From positions 417,746 through 481,745 of the forward strand of contig CAWAOM010000004.1 in NCBI GenBank assembly GCA_963783695.1: 64,000 nt of DNA, given 5' to 3'. Position 1 is the first letter of the stretch. Each line of letters starts with the position of its first letter. The stretch is from BM003 sp963783695 (GTDB taxonomy: Bacteria; Pseudomonadota; Gammaproteobacteria; Steroidobacterales; BM003). The notes beneath the pieces are model-generated. The model was not told where the DNA came from, ran no database searches, and saw only the letters and a program-made list of their open reading frames with translations. Position numbers and translations under genes: made by a program. This document shows, one piece after another, positions 8,707 to 16,800 of the stretch.

Positions 8707-9350
8707 ATCGTGCGAAGCATGTAACCGATGCTGTGCCGGAAGAGATTAACCGGTTTTTGCGCTGCACTACCCCGGCGGCCTGGTTTGAGGCGGCCCGCGA
8801 GGATCAGCCGACATTGTTGCTGGATCACGCCAACTGCGAAAAAAAGGCAGCGTCGACCGCGCTTGGCATGATGTTTCGCTACGATCTCGAGCCGCAACTG
8901 GCGACGCAGATGTCACGCCTGGCGCGTGAGGAGTTGCGTCATTTCGAGATGGTGGAACAGATACTCGATCAGCGCGGGATTGCACGTCGACGGTTGTCGC
9001 CCTCGCGCTATGCGGGCGGCTTGCACGAAGTTGTCCGTGCTCAGGAGCCGCAGCGACTGGTCGACCGCCTTATCGTGGGAGCCTTTATCGAAGCGCGTTC
9101 GTGCGAGAGATTTGCGCGGATTGCACCGTTGCTCGATCCGGAACTCGGGGCGTTCTACACCGGCCTTCTGAATTCGGAATCACGCCACTTTTCGCTGTAC
9201 CTGGAGTTTGCGCGGCAGTTCTGTCAGCGTGGAGATGATATCGATCTGCGCATCGGGATTATCGGCCAACGTGAGGCAGAACTGGTCATGAGCCCCGATC
9301 CGCAACTACGGTTTCACAGCGGGTCCCCTATAGCGTCAAACAGCGTGTAG
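8703..9350 (+). CDS. miaE: tRNA-(2-methylthio-N6-isopentenyl-A37) hydroxylase MiaE
   Basis: 215 residues, GTG start overlapping the kinase stop. MiaE is an oxygen-dependent non-haem diiron enzyme that hydroxylates the isopentenyl side chain of ms2i6A37. Ferritin-like diiron ligands are visible: E46, the EELRH motif around residues 76-80, GAFIEARSCERF and SESRH. Translational coupling to a receiver-kinase is unusual for this housekeeping modifier. The 3' end overlaps the end of the convergent lpxH gene by 37 bases. Confidence 0.93.
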   Translation: MNRAKHVTDAVPEEINRFLRCTTPAAWFEAAREDQPTLLLDHANCEKKAASTALGMMFRYDLEPQLATQMSRLAREELRHFEMVEQILDQRGIARRRLSPSRYAGGLHEVVRAQEPQRLVDRLIVGAFIEARSCERFARIAPLLDPELGAFYTGLLNSESRHFSLYLEFARQFCQRGDDIDLRIGIIGQREAELVMSPDPQLRFHSGSPIASNSV

Positions 9351-10045
9351 CCGAGGGAATCCCAGCGCAGCGCCATCGCGGTTTTGCCCCAGTCGCCAAG
9401 AACCACTCTCGTATGGCGATCCCCGGCGACTTCGAATCGGTGGATGGCGGGCCTGTGAGTATGACCGTGGATCATGAACTGCACCCCGGCGTTTCGCATT
9501 TCGATCTCGATTGCGCGTTGACTGGCATCAAGAATATGCGCTTCCTTACCGGCCTGGCTGGCGCGGCTTGCATCTCGTGCCTGCTTGGCGAAAGCACGCC
9601 GGGCGGCCAGGTCCTGCGCCAGAAAATGGCGTTGCCACGACTCGCTGCGGACCTCTTCGCGAAACGCGAGATAGTCGACGTCATCGGTGCAAAGACGGTC
9701 GCCATGCGTAATCAGTACATTGCGGCCGTAGAGGTCTATCACATACGGATCGGGTAGCAGCTCCACCCCGGCGCGGCGGCAGAAGTCGGTGCCCAGCAGA
9801 AAGTCGCGGTTGCCATGCTGCAGGCCAATCGCCGTACCGGCAGTGCGGACTGCCTGCAATGCTTGGGCCACCGCCGCCCCGGGCTCGCCTGTATCGTCGT
9901 CGCCAATCCACGCCTCGAACAGGTCGCCAAGGATGTACAGCCGGTCTACGGAACCGGCAGTTGTAGCCAGCAGTCGCAGGAATGCGTCGAGTACGGATGA
10001 CCTGGTGTCATCGAGGTGGAGGTCGGAAATAAACAGCGCCGTCAT
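9314..10045 (-). CDS. lpxH: UDP-2,3-diacylglucosamine diphosphatase LpxH
   Basis: 243 residues. LpxH hydrolyses UDP-2,3-diacylglucosamine to lipid X in lipid A synthesis. Calcineurin-like metallophosphatase motifs appear in order: SDLHLDD, GDLFEAWIGDD, GNRDFLLG, THGDRLCTDD, IHGHTHRP. It is downstream of a cyclophilin gene with a 15-base gap, the same pairing as ppiB-lpxH in E. coli. The last 37 bases overlap the tail of miaE on the other strand. Confidence 0.95.
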   Translation of the reverse strand: MTALFISDLHLDDTRSSVLDAFLRLLATTAGSVDRLYILGDLFEAWIGDDDTGEPGAAVAQALQAVRTAGTAIGLQHGNRDFLLGTDFCRRAGVELLPDPYVIDLYGRNVLITHGDRLCTDDVDYLAFREEVRSESWQRHFLAQDLAARRAFAKQARDASRASQAGKEAHILDASQRAIEIEMRNAGVQFMIHGHTHRPAIHRFEVAGDRHTRVVLGDWGKTAMALRWDSLGYTLFDAIGDPL

Positions 10046-10060
10046 CGCGGTATGGCTTGA

Positions 10061-10663
10061 TCAGGGCTGCCCGACCCGCAGCGGGTTCAGAAACGTGGCC
10101 GACTGGATGAGAATATTCTTCTCCGGGACGTTCTCGCTCAGATCGTCGCTGGTCATCGAGGGTCCCGTCGGGACGTGCGCGATGCGGTCGACGACATCCA
10201 GGCCTTCGACAATCGTGCCGAACACCGTATAGCCCCAGCGGGTCGGTAGCGGGTCGAGGTCCTCGTTGTCGGCGAGGTTGAAATAGAATTGCGTCGTGGC
10301 GGAGTGCGGCTTGCTGGTTCGCGCCATGCCGACCGTGCCGCGCAAATTGGACAGGCCGTTCCCGGCCTCGTTCGGGACCGGGTCGCGGGTCGGATCCCGT
10401 AGCATATGATCCGGGGTGTATCCGCCGCCCTGGGCGACGAAATTGTTGATCACGCGGTGGAAGATCAAGCCCTCGTAAAATCCATCCTGGACGTAGCGGA
10501 TAAAATTTGCGCTGGTCAGCGGCGCGCGCTGGGCGTCGAGTTCAATGACAATGCTGCCTTCGCTCGTATCGATTCTCACTCGCGGCCGGTCCGGCAAAAT
10601 CATCTCCTGCGCCATTGCCGGCAGCGCCAGGCTCAGGCATATCGTCAAAAGCAGTCCACGCAT
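10061..10663 (-). CDS. ppiA: Periplasmic cyclophilin-type peptidyl-prolyl isomerase
   Basis: About 200 residues from MRGLLLTICLSLALPAMAQ, a signal peptide with a likely cleavage after AMA; an in-frame codon six residues upstream would only lengthen the leader. The cyclophilin domain follows with IVIELDAQRAPLTSANFIRYV, GLIFHRVINNFVAQGGG, NEAGNGLSNLRGTVGMART and ATTQFYFNL. The export signal makes it PpiA-like in location even though its position before lpxH is where E. coli has cytosolic ppiB. Role: proline isomerisation during envelope protein folding. Confidence 0.88.
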   Translation of the reverse strand: MRGLLLTICLSLALPAMAQEMILPDRPRVRIDTSEGSIVIELDAQRAPLTSANFIRYVQDGFYEGLIFHRVINNFVAQGGGYTPDHMLRDPTRDPVPNEAGNGLSNLRGTVGMARTSKPHSATTQFYFNLADNEDLDPLPTRWGYTVFGTIVEGLDVVDRIAHVPTGPSMTSDDLSENVPEKNILIQSATFLNPLRVGQP

Positions 10664-10789
10664 CGTTCCACCTCGTTGCAATAGTTCCGGTCAGCCCTGA
10701 GCAAATCGCGGGCGAGGGAGGATTATTGCAGAAAAACTGCGCGCGGCGTGTCTGGGCTGCGTGGGGGCTTTCCGCTACCATTGCGCGCC

Positions 10790-12205
10790 ATGAACCCAAC
10801 TGCTACCCGATTCGCACCGAGTCCGACCGGTCACCTCCACCTTGGCAATGTCAGGACCGCCTTTTTCAACTGGTTGCTGGCGCGCCAGAGCGGCGGCCGC
10901 TTTGTGTTGCGCAGCGAGGATACTGACGTCGAGCGCAGCCGCGACGAATATCTCACTAGTCTGATGGAGGATCTTGCCTGGCTCGGCCTCGACTGGGACG
11001 AAGGTCCGGATCGCGGCGGCGATTATGCGCCATACCGGCAGATGCAGCGCGCTGACCTCTACGCCGGCTATTTCGACCAGCTTGCCGCAGATCGCCATGC
11101 CTATGCTTGTTTCTGCTCGCCACAGCAGCTTGCCTTGTCGCGCAAGGTCCAGCTTTCGGCCGGGCGCCCGCCGCGCTACGCCGGGACCTGTCGCGACCTC
11201 GCCGAGTCCACAGTCGCTTCGCGTCTTGCATCCGGTGAGACGGCGACGCTGAGGTTTCGGGTCGAGAGCGGTCAGGTGGTGCGGTTTGATGACGTCGTCC
11301 GCGGGCCGCAGCAGTTTGCCAGCGACGATATTGGGGATTTCGTTATCCGCCGTGCGGACGGTAGCGCGGCGTTTTTCTTTACCAACGCCGTGGATGATTC
11401 TCTGATGGAGATCTCCGACGTCTTGCGTGGCGAGGACCACATCACGAACACACCGCGCCAGATCATGTTGCTCGAGAGTCTCGGGCTGGCTGTGCCGCGC
11501 TATGGTCATTTGTCGCTGCTGGTGGGCGAGGATGGATCGCCGTTGTCGAAAAGACATGGAGCCAGCAGTCTGCGCGAGCTTCGCGAGCAGGGGTTTCTTG
11601 CGGCGGCCGTTCTCAACCATTTGCTCCGGCTCGGCCATGCCCTGGTCGAGGAGCGCTGGTACGAGCCGTCTGAGATGCCCCGGGCGTTCGAGACGGCTCG
11701 TCTCGGCCGCGCCCCTGCGCGGTTCGACCTGGACCAGCTCGAACACTGGCAGCGCGAGGCCATTCATCATGCCGGCGCGGAAACACTTGCGATCTGGGGC
11801 GGACTTGAGAGTCTGCATACAGTTCCGGCCGACGCGCGCGGCCGGTTTCTCGAGGCAGTGCGGCCGAATCTCTCCCGTCCGGGCGATATGGCGGACTGGG
11901 CCGAGCGAATTTTCGGCCTGTTGCCGACGCCGGAAGAAGAGGCGAGCAGCGCCATCGTCGCCGCCGGCGCCGATTTCTTTGCGGCGGCGGCGGCGGCCTT
12001 CGCGGAGGGAGCCCATACCCTAAAGAAACTCGCCGGCGCGGTGACCGAACTTACCGGTGCGCGCGGCAAATCCCTTTACCTGCCGTTGCGCGCCGCGCTG
12101 ACCGGCCGGTTGAGCGGTCCGGAGCTTGGCCCGTTACTCGAACTGATGCCCGCATCCACGATCGAGCGGCGGTTGCAGCGGCATGCGGGTCCGGGAGGCG
12201 AATAG
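10790..12205 (+). CDS. gltX: Glutamyl-tRNA synthetase
   Basis: About 471 residues from MNPTATRFAPSPTGHLHLGN; the frame is open further upstream but the family starts here. The class I signature HLHLGN and the KMSKS-equivalent LSKRHGASS are present, as is the glutamate-specific catalytic core with RSEDTDVERS. The enzyme charges tRNA-Glu. cysS begins two bases after the stop, so the two synthetase genes are probably co-transcribed. They diverge from the ppiA-lpxH pair. Confidence 0.96.
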   Translation: MNPTATRFAPSPTGHLHLGNVRTAFFNWLLARQSGGRFVLRSEDTDVERSRDEYLTSLMEDLAWLGLDWDEGPDRGGDYAPYRQMQRADLYAGYFDQLAADRHAYACFCSPQQLALSRKVQLSAGRPPRYAGTCRDLAESTVASRLASGETATLRFRVESGQVVRFDDVVRGPQQFASDDIGDFVIRRADGSAAFFFTNAVDDSLMEISDVLRGEDHITNTPRQIMLLESLGLAVPRYGHLSLLVGEDGSPLSKRHGASSLRELREQGFLAAAVLNHLLRLGHALVEERWYEPSEMPRAFETARLGRAPARFDLDQLEHWQREAIHHAGAETLAIWGGLESLHTVPADARGRFLEAVRPNLSRPGDMADWAERIFGLLPTPEEEASSAIVAAGADFFAAAAAAFAEGAHTLKKLAGAVTELTGARGKSLYLPLRAALTGRLSGPELGPLLELMPASTIERRLQRHAGPGGE

Positions 12206-12207
12206 CA

Positions 12208-13608
12208 ATGCTTTGCATCTACAACAGCATGAGCGGACGCAAGGAGAATTTCGCGCCGATTACCCCGGGCAAGGTGCGGATGTATGTTTGCGGCATAACC
12301 GTTTACGACTATCTGCACCTTGGTCATGCGCGGATGATGATCGTCTTCGACATGGTGGTGCGCTATATGCGCAGTGTTGGCCTCGAAGTTGAGTATGTGC
12401 GCAACATCACCGATATTGACGACAAGATTATCGAACGAGCCAACCAGCAGGGCCTCGAAATCGGCCAGCTGACCGCCAGGTTTATCAAGGAAATGCACCG
12501 CGATGCCGATGCGCTTGGCGTTCTGCGGCCCGACCATGAACCGCGCGCGACCGATCATCTCGGCGCGATCATCGCGATGATCGCAGAGCTCGAGCGGCGC
12601 GGTCTCGCCTATCGCGGCGGCAATGGCGATGTTTACTATGCGGTCGCGCAGTTTGCCGACTACGGCAAGCTCTCGCGCAAGAACCTGGCTGATCTGCGCG
12701 CCGGATCGCGTATCGATGTCGACGAGTCGAAACGCGATCCGCTGGATTTCGTATTGTGGAAGGCAGCCAAACCGGACGAGCCGCAATGGCAGTCGCCGTG
12801 GGGTCCGGGCAGGCCTGGCTGGCACATCGAGTGTTCGGCTATGTCGACCGAGATGCTCGGCAACACATTCGATATCCACGGCGGTGGCATGGACCTCAAA
12901 TTTCCGCATCACGAGAACGAGATTGCGCAGAGTTGTGGTGCCACCGGGGCCGACTTCGCGCGGCTGTGGATGCACAACGGCTTCGTGCGGGTGGACGAAG
13001 AAAAGATGTCGAAGTCGCTCGGCAATTTCTTTACCGTGCGCGACATCCTCGAGCGTTTCCAGCCGGAGGAGGTTCGCTTCCTGATGCTTGGCAGCCACTA
13101 TCGCAAGCCGCTCAATTACTCCGAGCAGGAACTGGTGTCCGCCGGCGCCGCACTCGACGGCTACTACACAGCGCTGGCGCGGGTCGCACCCGGTGGCGCG
13201 GTATCCGACGATGACTATACGGCGCGGTTTCGCGAATGCATGGACGATGACTTCAACTCGCCCGGTGCGCTTGCTGTGCTGGCCGACCTGCGGCGCGACC
13301 TGAGCCGCGCTCTCGACGCCGGCGACAGGACCCGCGGCGCTGCGCTGGCGGCATTGCTGCGCGAGCTTGGCGGCGTCCTCGGCATCCTGCAGGATGATCC
13401 GACCGGCTGGTTGCGGCGCCCGAGAAGTGGGACCGCGACCGCGCAGGACGTACTGGACGATGCCACTATCGATGCCATGATCAAGCAGCGCGAGCAGGCA
13501 CGTACCGAGCGCAACTGGGCGGAAGCCGACCGGATTCGTGATGAGTTGAAGAGTGCCGGCATCGCGCTCGAAGACGGCGCGGGAGGTACCGGCTGGCGCC
13601 GGATCTAG
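12208..13608 (+). CDS. cysS: Cysteinyl-tRNA synthetase
   Basis: 466 residues with the class I HIGH-type motif LHLGHAR and KMSKSLGNFFTVRD. Zinc ligands fit the family: Cys in VCGITVYD, Cys in WHIECSAMS, and the HHENE region. The enzyme charges tRNA-Cys. The start is the ATG of MLCIYNSMSGRKE, two bases after gltX. It is convergent with folD, with only four bases between the two stop codons. Confidence 0.97.
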   Translation: MLCIYNSMSGRKENFAPITPGKVRMYVCGITVYDYLHLGHARMMIVFDMVVRYMRSVGLEVEYVRNITDIDDKIIERANQQGLEIGQLTARFIKEMHRDADALGVLRPDHEPRATDHLGAIIAMIAELERRGLAYRGGNGDVYYAVAQFADYGKLSRKNLADLRAGSRIDVDESKRDPLDFVLWKAAKPDEPQWQSPWGPGRPGWHIECSAMSTEMLGNTFDIHGGGMDLKFPHHENEIAQSCGATGADFARLWMHNGFVRVDEEKMSKSLGNFFTVRDILERFQPEEVRFLMLGSHYRKPLNYSEQELVSAGAALDGYYTALARVAPGGAVSDDDYTARFRECMDDDFNSPGALAVLADLRRDLSRALDAGDRTRGAALAALLRELGGVLGILQDDPTGWLRRPRSGTATAQDVLDDATIDAMIKQREQARTERNWAEADRIRDELKSAGIALEDGAGGTGWRRI

Positions 13609-13612
13609 CGGT

Positions 13613-14485
13613 TCAGTTCCAGAGGGTCTCTTCGGTGTCGGTCAGTTCGGCCGCCTGCAGTGTGTTGGCGAGCAACATCGCGACCGTCATCGGGCCAACC
13701 CCACCGGGTACCGGTGTGATCCACGACGCATGCTCGCTCGCCGGTGCGTACTCGACGTCGCCGACAAGGCTGCCGTCTGCCTGACGATTGATCCCGACAT
13801 CGATGACCACCGCGCCTGGCCTGATCCACTCACCCTTTACAAGGCCGGGTTTACCGACGGCCACCACAACAATGTCGGCACGCCGCACATGGGCTTCTAG
13901 ATCGCGGGTGAAGCGATGACATACCGTGGTTGTCGCGCCCGCGAGCAGGAATTCGAGGCTCATCGGACGACCGACGATGTTGGATGCGCCGACAATAACC
14001 GCATGGCGGCCGGTTACCGGAATGTCGTAGTGACGCAGCAGATTCATAATCCCGAGCGGGGTACAGGGGCGCAGGCGCGGAATACGTTGGGCCAGCCGGC
14101 CAATGTTGTATGGGTGAAAGCCGTCGACGTCCTTGCCCGGGTCGATACGCTCGATAACGACGCTGGGATCGATCGCGTCGGGCAGCGGCAACTGCACCAG
14201 GATCCCATGTACCCTTTCGTCGTGGTTCAGGCGATCGATCTCTGCCAGTAATTCGGTCTCGCTGGTGCTCACCGGGAGGTCGATTCCGATGGAACGGATT
14301 CCCACTTCCTTGCAGGCGCGGTGCTTGTTGCGGACATAAACCTGGGACGCCGGATCGCTACCGAGCAGAACCACGGCAAGCCCCGGGGCCGCACCGCCCG
14401 ACGCGGTGCGGGTATCAATGCGTTCGCGAATCGACGCGCGGATACGTCGAGCCACTTGTTTGCCGTCGATGATTCGGGCTGTCAT
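13613..14485 (-). CDS. folD: Methylenetetrahydrofolate dehydrogenase/cyclohydrolase FolD
   Basis: 290 residues. FolD interconverts 5,10-methylene-, methenyl- and 10-formyl-tetrahydrofolate. The active-site YxxxK pair is seen in SQVYVRNKHRACKEVGI, followed by LVQLPLPDAID and the DVDGFHP motif, the NADP-binding GASNIVGRPM and the C-terminal PVPGGVGPMTVAML signature. Length is normal. It is oriented away from the tRNA array that follows. Confidence 0.96.
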   Translation of the reverse strand: MTARIIDGKQVARRIRASIRERIDTRTASGGAAPGLAVVLLGSDPASQVYVRNKHRACKEVGIRSIGIDLPVSTSETELLAEIDRLNHDERVHGILVQLPLPDAIDPSVVIERIDPGKDVDGFHPYNIGRLAQRIPRLRPCTPLGIMNLLRHYDIPVTGRHAVIVGASNIVGRPMSLEFLLAGATTTVCHRFTRDLEAHVRRADIVVVAVGKPGLVKGEWIRPGAVVIDVGINRQADGSLVGDVEYAPASEHASWITPVPGGVGPMTVAMLLANTLQAAELTDTEETLWN

Positions 14486-14565
14486 CCCGCGCAGGTCGCC
14501 TTACGGAGCCAGAGCGGGGCGGATTGTCGCACGCCGCCGGTGCAGCAACAACTTGCGCCATTAAA

Positions 14566-14594
14566 TTGACGCGACGAAAGCGCCTCCGTAGAAT
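14566..14594 (+). promoter_or_regulatory. Sigma-70 promoter of the tRNA array
   Basis: TTGACG at 14566-14571 and TAGAAT at 14589-14594 are separated by exactly 17 bases. They lie about 70 bases ahead of tRNA-Pro, where a stable-RNA promoter is expected. It probably drives all four downstream tRNA genes. Confidence 0.75.
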
Positions 14595-14663
14595 TCGCGG
14601 TCTTGTCCGAGCTGGCAGGCGCTGGTACAGGGTCCGCGGCGGGCGCAGGCTTCGGAAGTTATG

Positions 14664-14740
14664 CGGGGCATGGCGCAGTCTGGTAGCGCATCTGCTTTGG
14701 GAGCAGAGGGTCGGCGGTTCGAATCCGTCTGCCCCGACCA
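14664..14740 (+). tRNA. tRNA-Pro (TGG)
   Basis: A 77-base cloverleaf with acceptor stem CGGGGCA/TGCCCCG, D-loop GCGCAGTCTGGTAGCGC, anticodon loop TTTGGGA (anticodon TGG), TTCGAAT T-loop and encoded CCA. First gene of a four-tRNA array. Confidence 0.97.
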
Positions 14741-14784
14741 TTCTTCCGCGGTGGCTCGAGCCCGAACGGTTAGACGGCAACGAT

Positions 14785-14861
14785 GCGCCCGTAGCTCAAC
14801 CGGATAGAGCATCGGCCTTCTAAGCCGAGGGTTGCAGGTTCGAGTCCTGCCGGGCGCGCCA
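14785..14861 (+). tRNA. tRNA-Arg (TCT)
   Basis: A 77-base cloverleaf: acceptor GCGCCCG pairing with CGGGCGC, anticodon loop CTTCTAA (anticodon TCT, reading AGA/AGG), T-arm GGTTCGAGTCC and encoded CCA. Second gene of the array. Confidence 0.97.
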
Positions 14862-14916
14862 TATCCGGAGACCGGATCTGGCACGGACAAGCGCCACAAA
14901 GAGAATGTGGCACAGT

Positions 14917-14993
14917 GGTGGGCGTAGCTCAGTTGGTAGAGCCCCGGATTGTGATTCCGGTCGTCGTGGGTTCGAGTCCCATCGTCCACCCCA
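14917..14993 (+). tRNA. tRNA-His (GTG)
   Basis: A 77-base cloverleaf including the extra 5' G (position -1) facing C73, the identity element of tRNA-His. Acceptor GTGGGCG/CGTCCAC, anticodon stem-loop CCGGATTGTGATTCCGG (anticodon GTG), encoded CCA. Confidence 0.97.
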
Positions 14994-15002
14994 TTTCCCT
15001 GC

Positions 15003-15078
<76 letters not shown>

Positions 15079-15235
15079 TCAGGGCTCTCCCCGTGCCGGG
15101 CGCAGTAGCCGTGATGGCAGAATCCCCGAACCCCTCACCCGAAGCGTTTTGCGCTGGCTGCGTTGCGGCCCCCTGCCTGGCAACGACATCGATCATAATC
15201 GACCTCTGTGACTGCAATTGAGGAGGAACGACGCG

Positions 15236-15439
15236 GTGGAGAACAGAGTCGCGGAGATGGAAATCAAGCTGACCCACATGGAGGACGATCTGAAGACGTT
15301 GAATGACGCCGTCGTCCGCCAGCAGACGCACATCGAGAAACTGGAACTCGCGGTCGAACGGCTGAAAGACCGCCTCAATTCGCAAAACGAGGCGCGCGGT
15401 GGCGAAGACATTCCAGACGAGAGACCGCCTCACTATTAA
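15236..15439 (+). CDS. slyX: SlyX family protein
   Basis: About 67 residues, almost entirely one amphipathic coiled coil (ENRVAEMEIKLTHMEDDL and onward) ending in the SlyX tail RPPHY. The GTG at 15236 is chosen as start because AGGAGG at 15221-15226 lies at the right distance; a TTG at 15218 in the same frame would overlap that ribosome binding site. The function of SlyX is unknown; in E. coli it is next to slyD but here it follows the tRNA array. Confidence 0.85.
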   Translation: MENRVAEMEIKLTHMEDDLKTLNDAVVRQQTHIEKLELAVERLKDRLNSQNEARGGEDIPDERPPHY

Positions 15440-15651
15440 TCGGCCGAGAACGGTTGCCTGTTGCCCACGACCGGCGTTCACCAGGACCCGGGACTGTGTC
15501 CCGGCCAATTGGATAAATGGCAGCCGGCCTGTTGTTGCCTTGTCAGCACAATTACCTATGGGTGAGACAGGCGATTCTCGACTATCTTTGTGTCTTACAT
15601 GACACATTCGGCCATGGAGCATCGCTGCGCCATTGCCGGAAGGAGAGGGTC

Positions 15652-15966
15652 GTGGGCAAGGTACCCGAAGAGAATGTTTCCATGCCCGCGGCGGTGGCCG
15701 CAATCAAGCATTGCGGTTTCGCTTGCTGGGCCGGCGGCGCGCCGCCGCCGAACCTGATCGGCCGATTCGATGACTCGCGGATCCCCGTGCAAAACGTCCG
15801 CCACGTGCGTATCTGGGGTTTGCAGGTTGACGACGAGCGTGAGCTGCCGGGGCATGAGCGAACCAGTATCCCCGACGAGGACATCTGGCAGGTGACGTTG
15901 AGAGCCATTGACGGCTCGCGGTTCGAGGTCAACTCAAATCTGCTGGTCGCTGTTCCGCCCGACTGA
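15652..15966 (+). CDS. Small conserved-looking protein of unknown function
   Basis: About 104 residues from a GTG at 15652 preceded by AGGAGAG. I do not recognise the family. It has a CxxxC pair (KHCGFACWAGG) near residue 25, a run of prolines, then a mixed beta-rich stretch (VRHVRIWGLQV, DIWQVTLRAIDGSRFEVNS). There is no signal peptide or membrane segment. It ends 23 bases before the cytochrome b gene of the fumarate reductase set and may be co-transcribed with it. An ATG-less upstream extension of the frame to 15517 is possible but lacks a ribosome binding site. Confidence 0.55.
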   Translation: MGKVPEENVSMPAAVAAIKHCGFACWAGGAPPPNLIGRFDDSRIPVQNVRHVRIWGLQVDDERELPGHERTSIPDEDIWQVTLRAIDGSRFEVNSNLLVAVPPD

Positions 15967-15989
15967 ATTCGTCGAAAAGGAAAACGGCT

Positions 15990-16793
15990 TTGAGCACACA
16001 GAGTGGACGTACTTCCCCGACATCCCTCGCACCGGGGGTTCGCGCTGGCAGCCTGGCGCCGGACCCGGGTGGCGCCCGCAGACAGGTCTGGTACGAGATC
16101 GCAAGCGGCGCCTCCGGGTTTTTGCTGGCATTGTTCATGTGGGGGCACATGTTGCTTGTGGGCTCCATCCTTCTGGGTGCAAAAGGATTCAATTGGGTCG
16201 CCGGCATACTGGAGCATTACTTCATTGCCCAGCCCACAGTGATCGCAGTTCTGGTGCTTTTCCTGGTTCATGCGGTCATGGCCAGCCGCAAGATTCCGGC
16301 CCAGCTCCAGGAGCGGAAAGCGCTAATCAGGCTTAGCCGGGATCTGAAGTCGAACACGAAGAATGCACCCGCGATGCAGACCGGCAACGAGAGATTCCAG
16401 CCGCACCTCGATTCCATGTTGTGGATCTGGCAGGTACGGACCGGAATGATAATCCTCGTGCTCGCAAGCTTTCATTTGCTGCTGATCACGGCCGATGTGA
16501 TACATGCGACTTTTGCCGGTGAGCAAGGGATCGAAGCGGCGCGTTCAATGGCAAGGGTCGGCGACGGGCTGTGGGTCGTGTATGCGATTCTTGTTGTGTG
16601 CGTCGAATTTCACGCGAGCGTCGGATTGTACCGGCTTGCCGTCAAATGGGGATTCGGGTCGGGTCTGGGACGAGAAACCCTTCACCGGATAGAACGGGTG
16701 TTGTTGTGGCTGTTCCTCGGGCTCGGAATAGTCGTCCTTGTTGTGCTGGCGGGCTGGTTGCCGCCGCCACTTGCATTTCTTCTTACAGGCTGA
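15990..16793 (+). CDS. frdC: Fumarate reductase/succinate dehydrogenase cytochrome b subunit (diheme, FrdC type)
   Basis: 267 residues, TTG start after an AAAAGGA element. It has a long hydrophilic N-terminus and five hydrophobic segments. Histidines fall inside four of them (H53, H94, H162, H208), the pattern of the two bis-His haems b of the Wolinella-type quinol:fumarate reductase membrane anchor. A glutamate two residues before the last histidine (E206/H208) matches the E180/H182 spacing known in W. succinogenes. The gene order C-A-B is also that of epsilonproteobacteria. The subunit exchanges electrons with the quinone pool; the physiological direction (succinate oxidation or fumarate reduction) cannot be told from sequence. 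Confidence 0.85.
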   Translation: MSTQSGRTSPTSLAPGVRAGSLAPDPGGARRQVWYEIASGASGFLLALFMWGHMLLVGSILLGAKGFNWVAGILEHYFIAQPTVIAVLVLFLVHAVMASRKIPAQLQERKALIRLSRDLKSNTKNAPAMQTGNERFQPHLDSMLWIWQVRTGMIILVLASFHLLLITADVIHATFAGEQGIEAARSMARVGDGLWVVYAILVVCVEFHASVGLYRLAVKWGFGSGLGRETLHRIERVLLWLFLGLGIVVLVVLAGWLPPPLAFLLTG

Positions 16794-16800
16794 GCGCGTT

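Noticed and set aside
10775..13098. Long minus-strand frames opposite gltX and cysS
   Set aside because: Both plus-strand genes are unmistakable aminoacyl-tRNA synthetases; the antisense frames are shadows.
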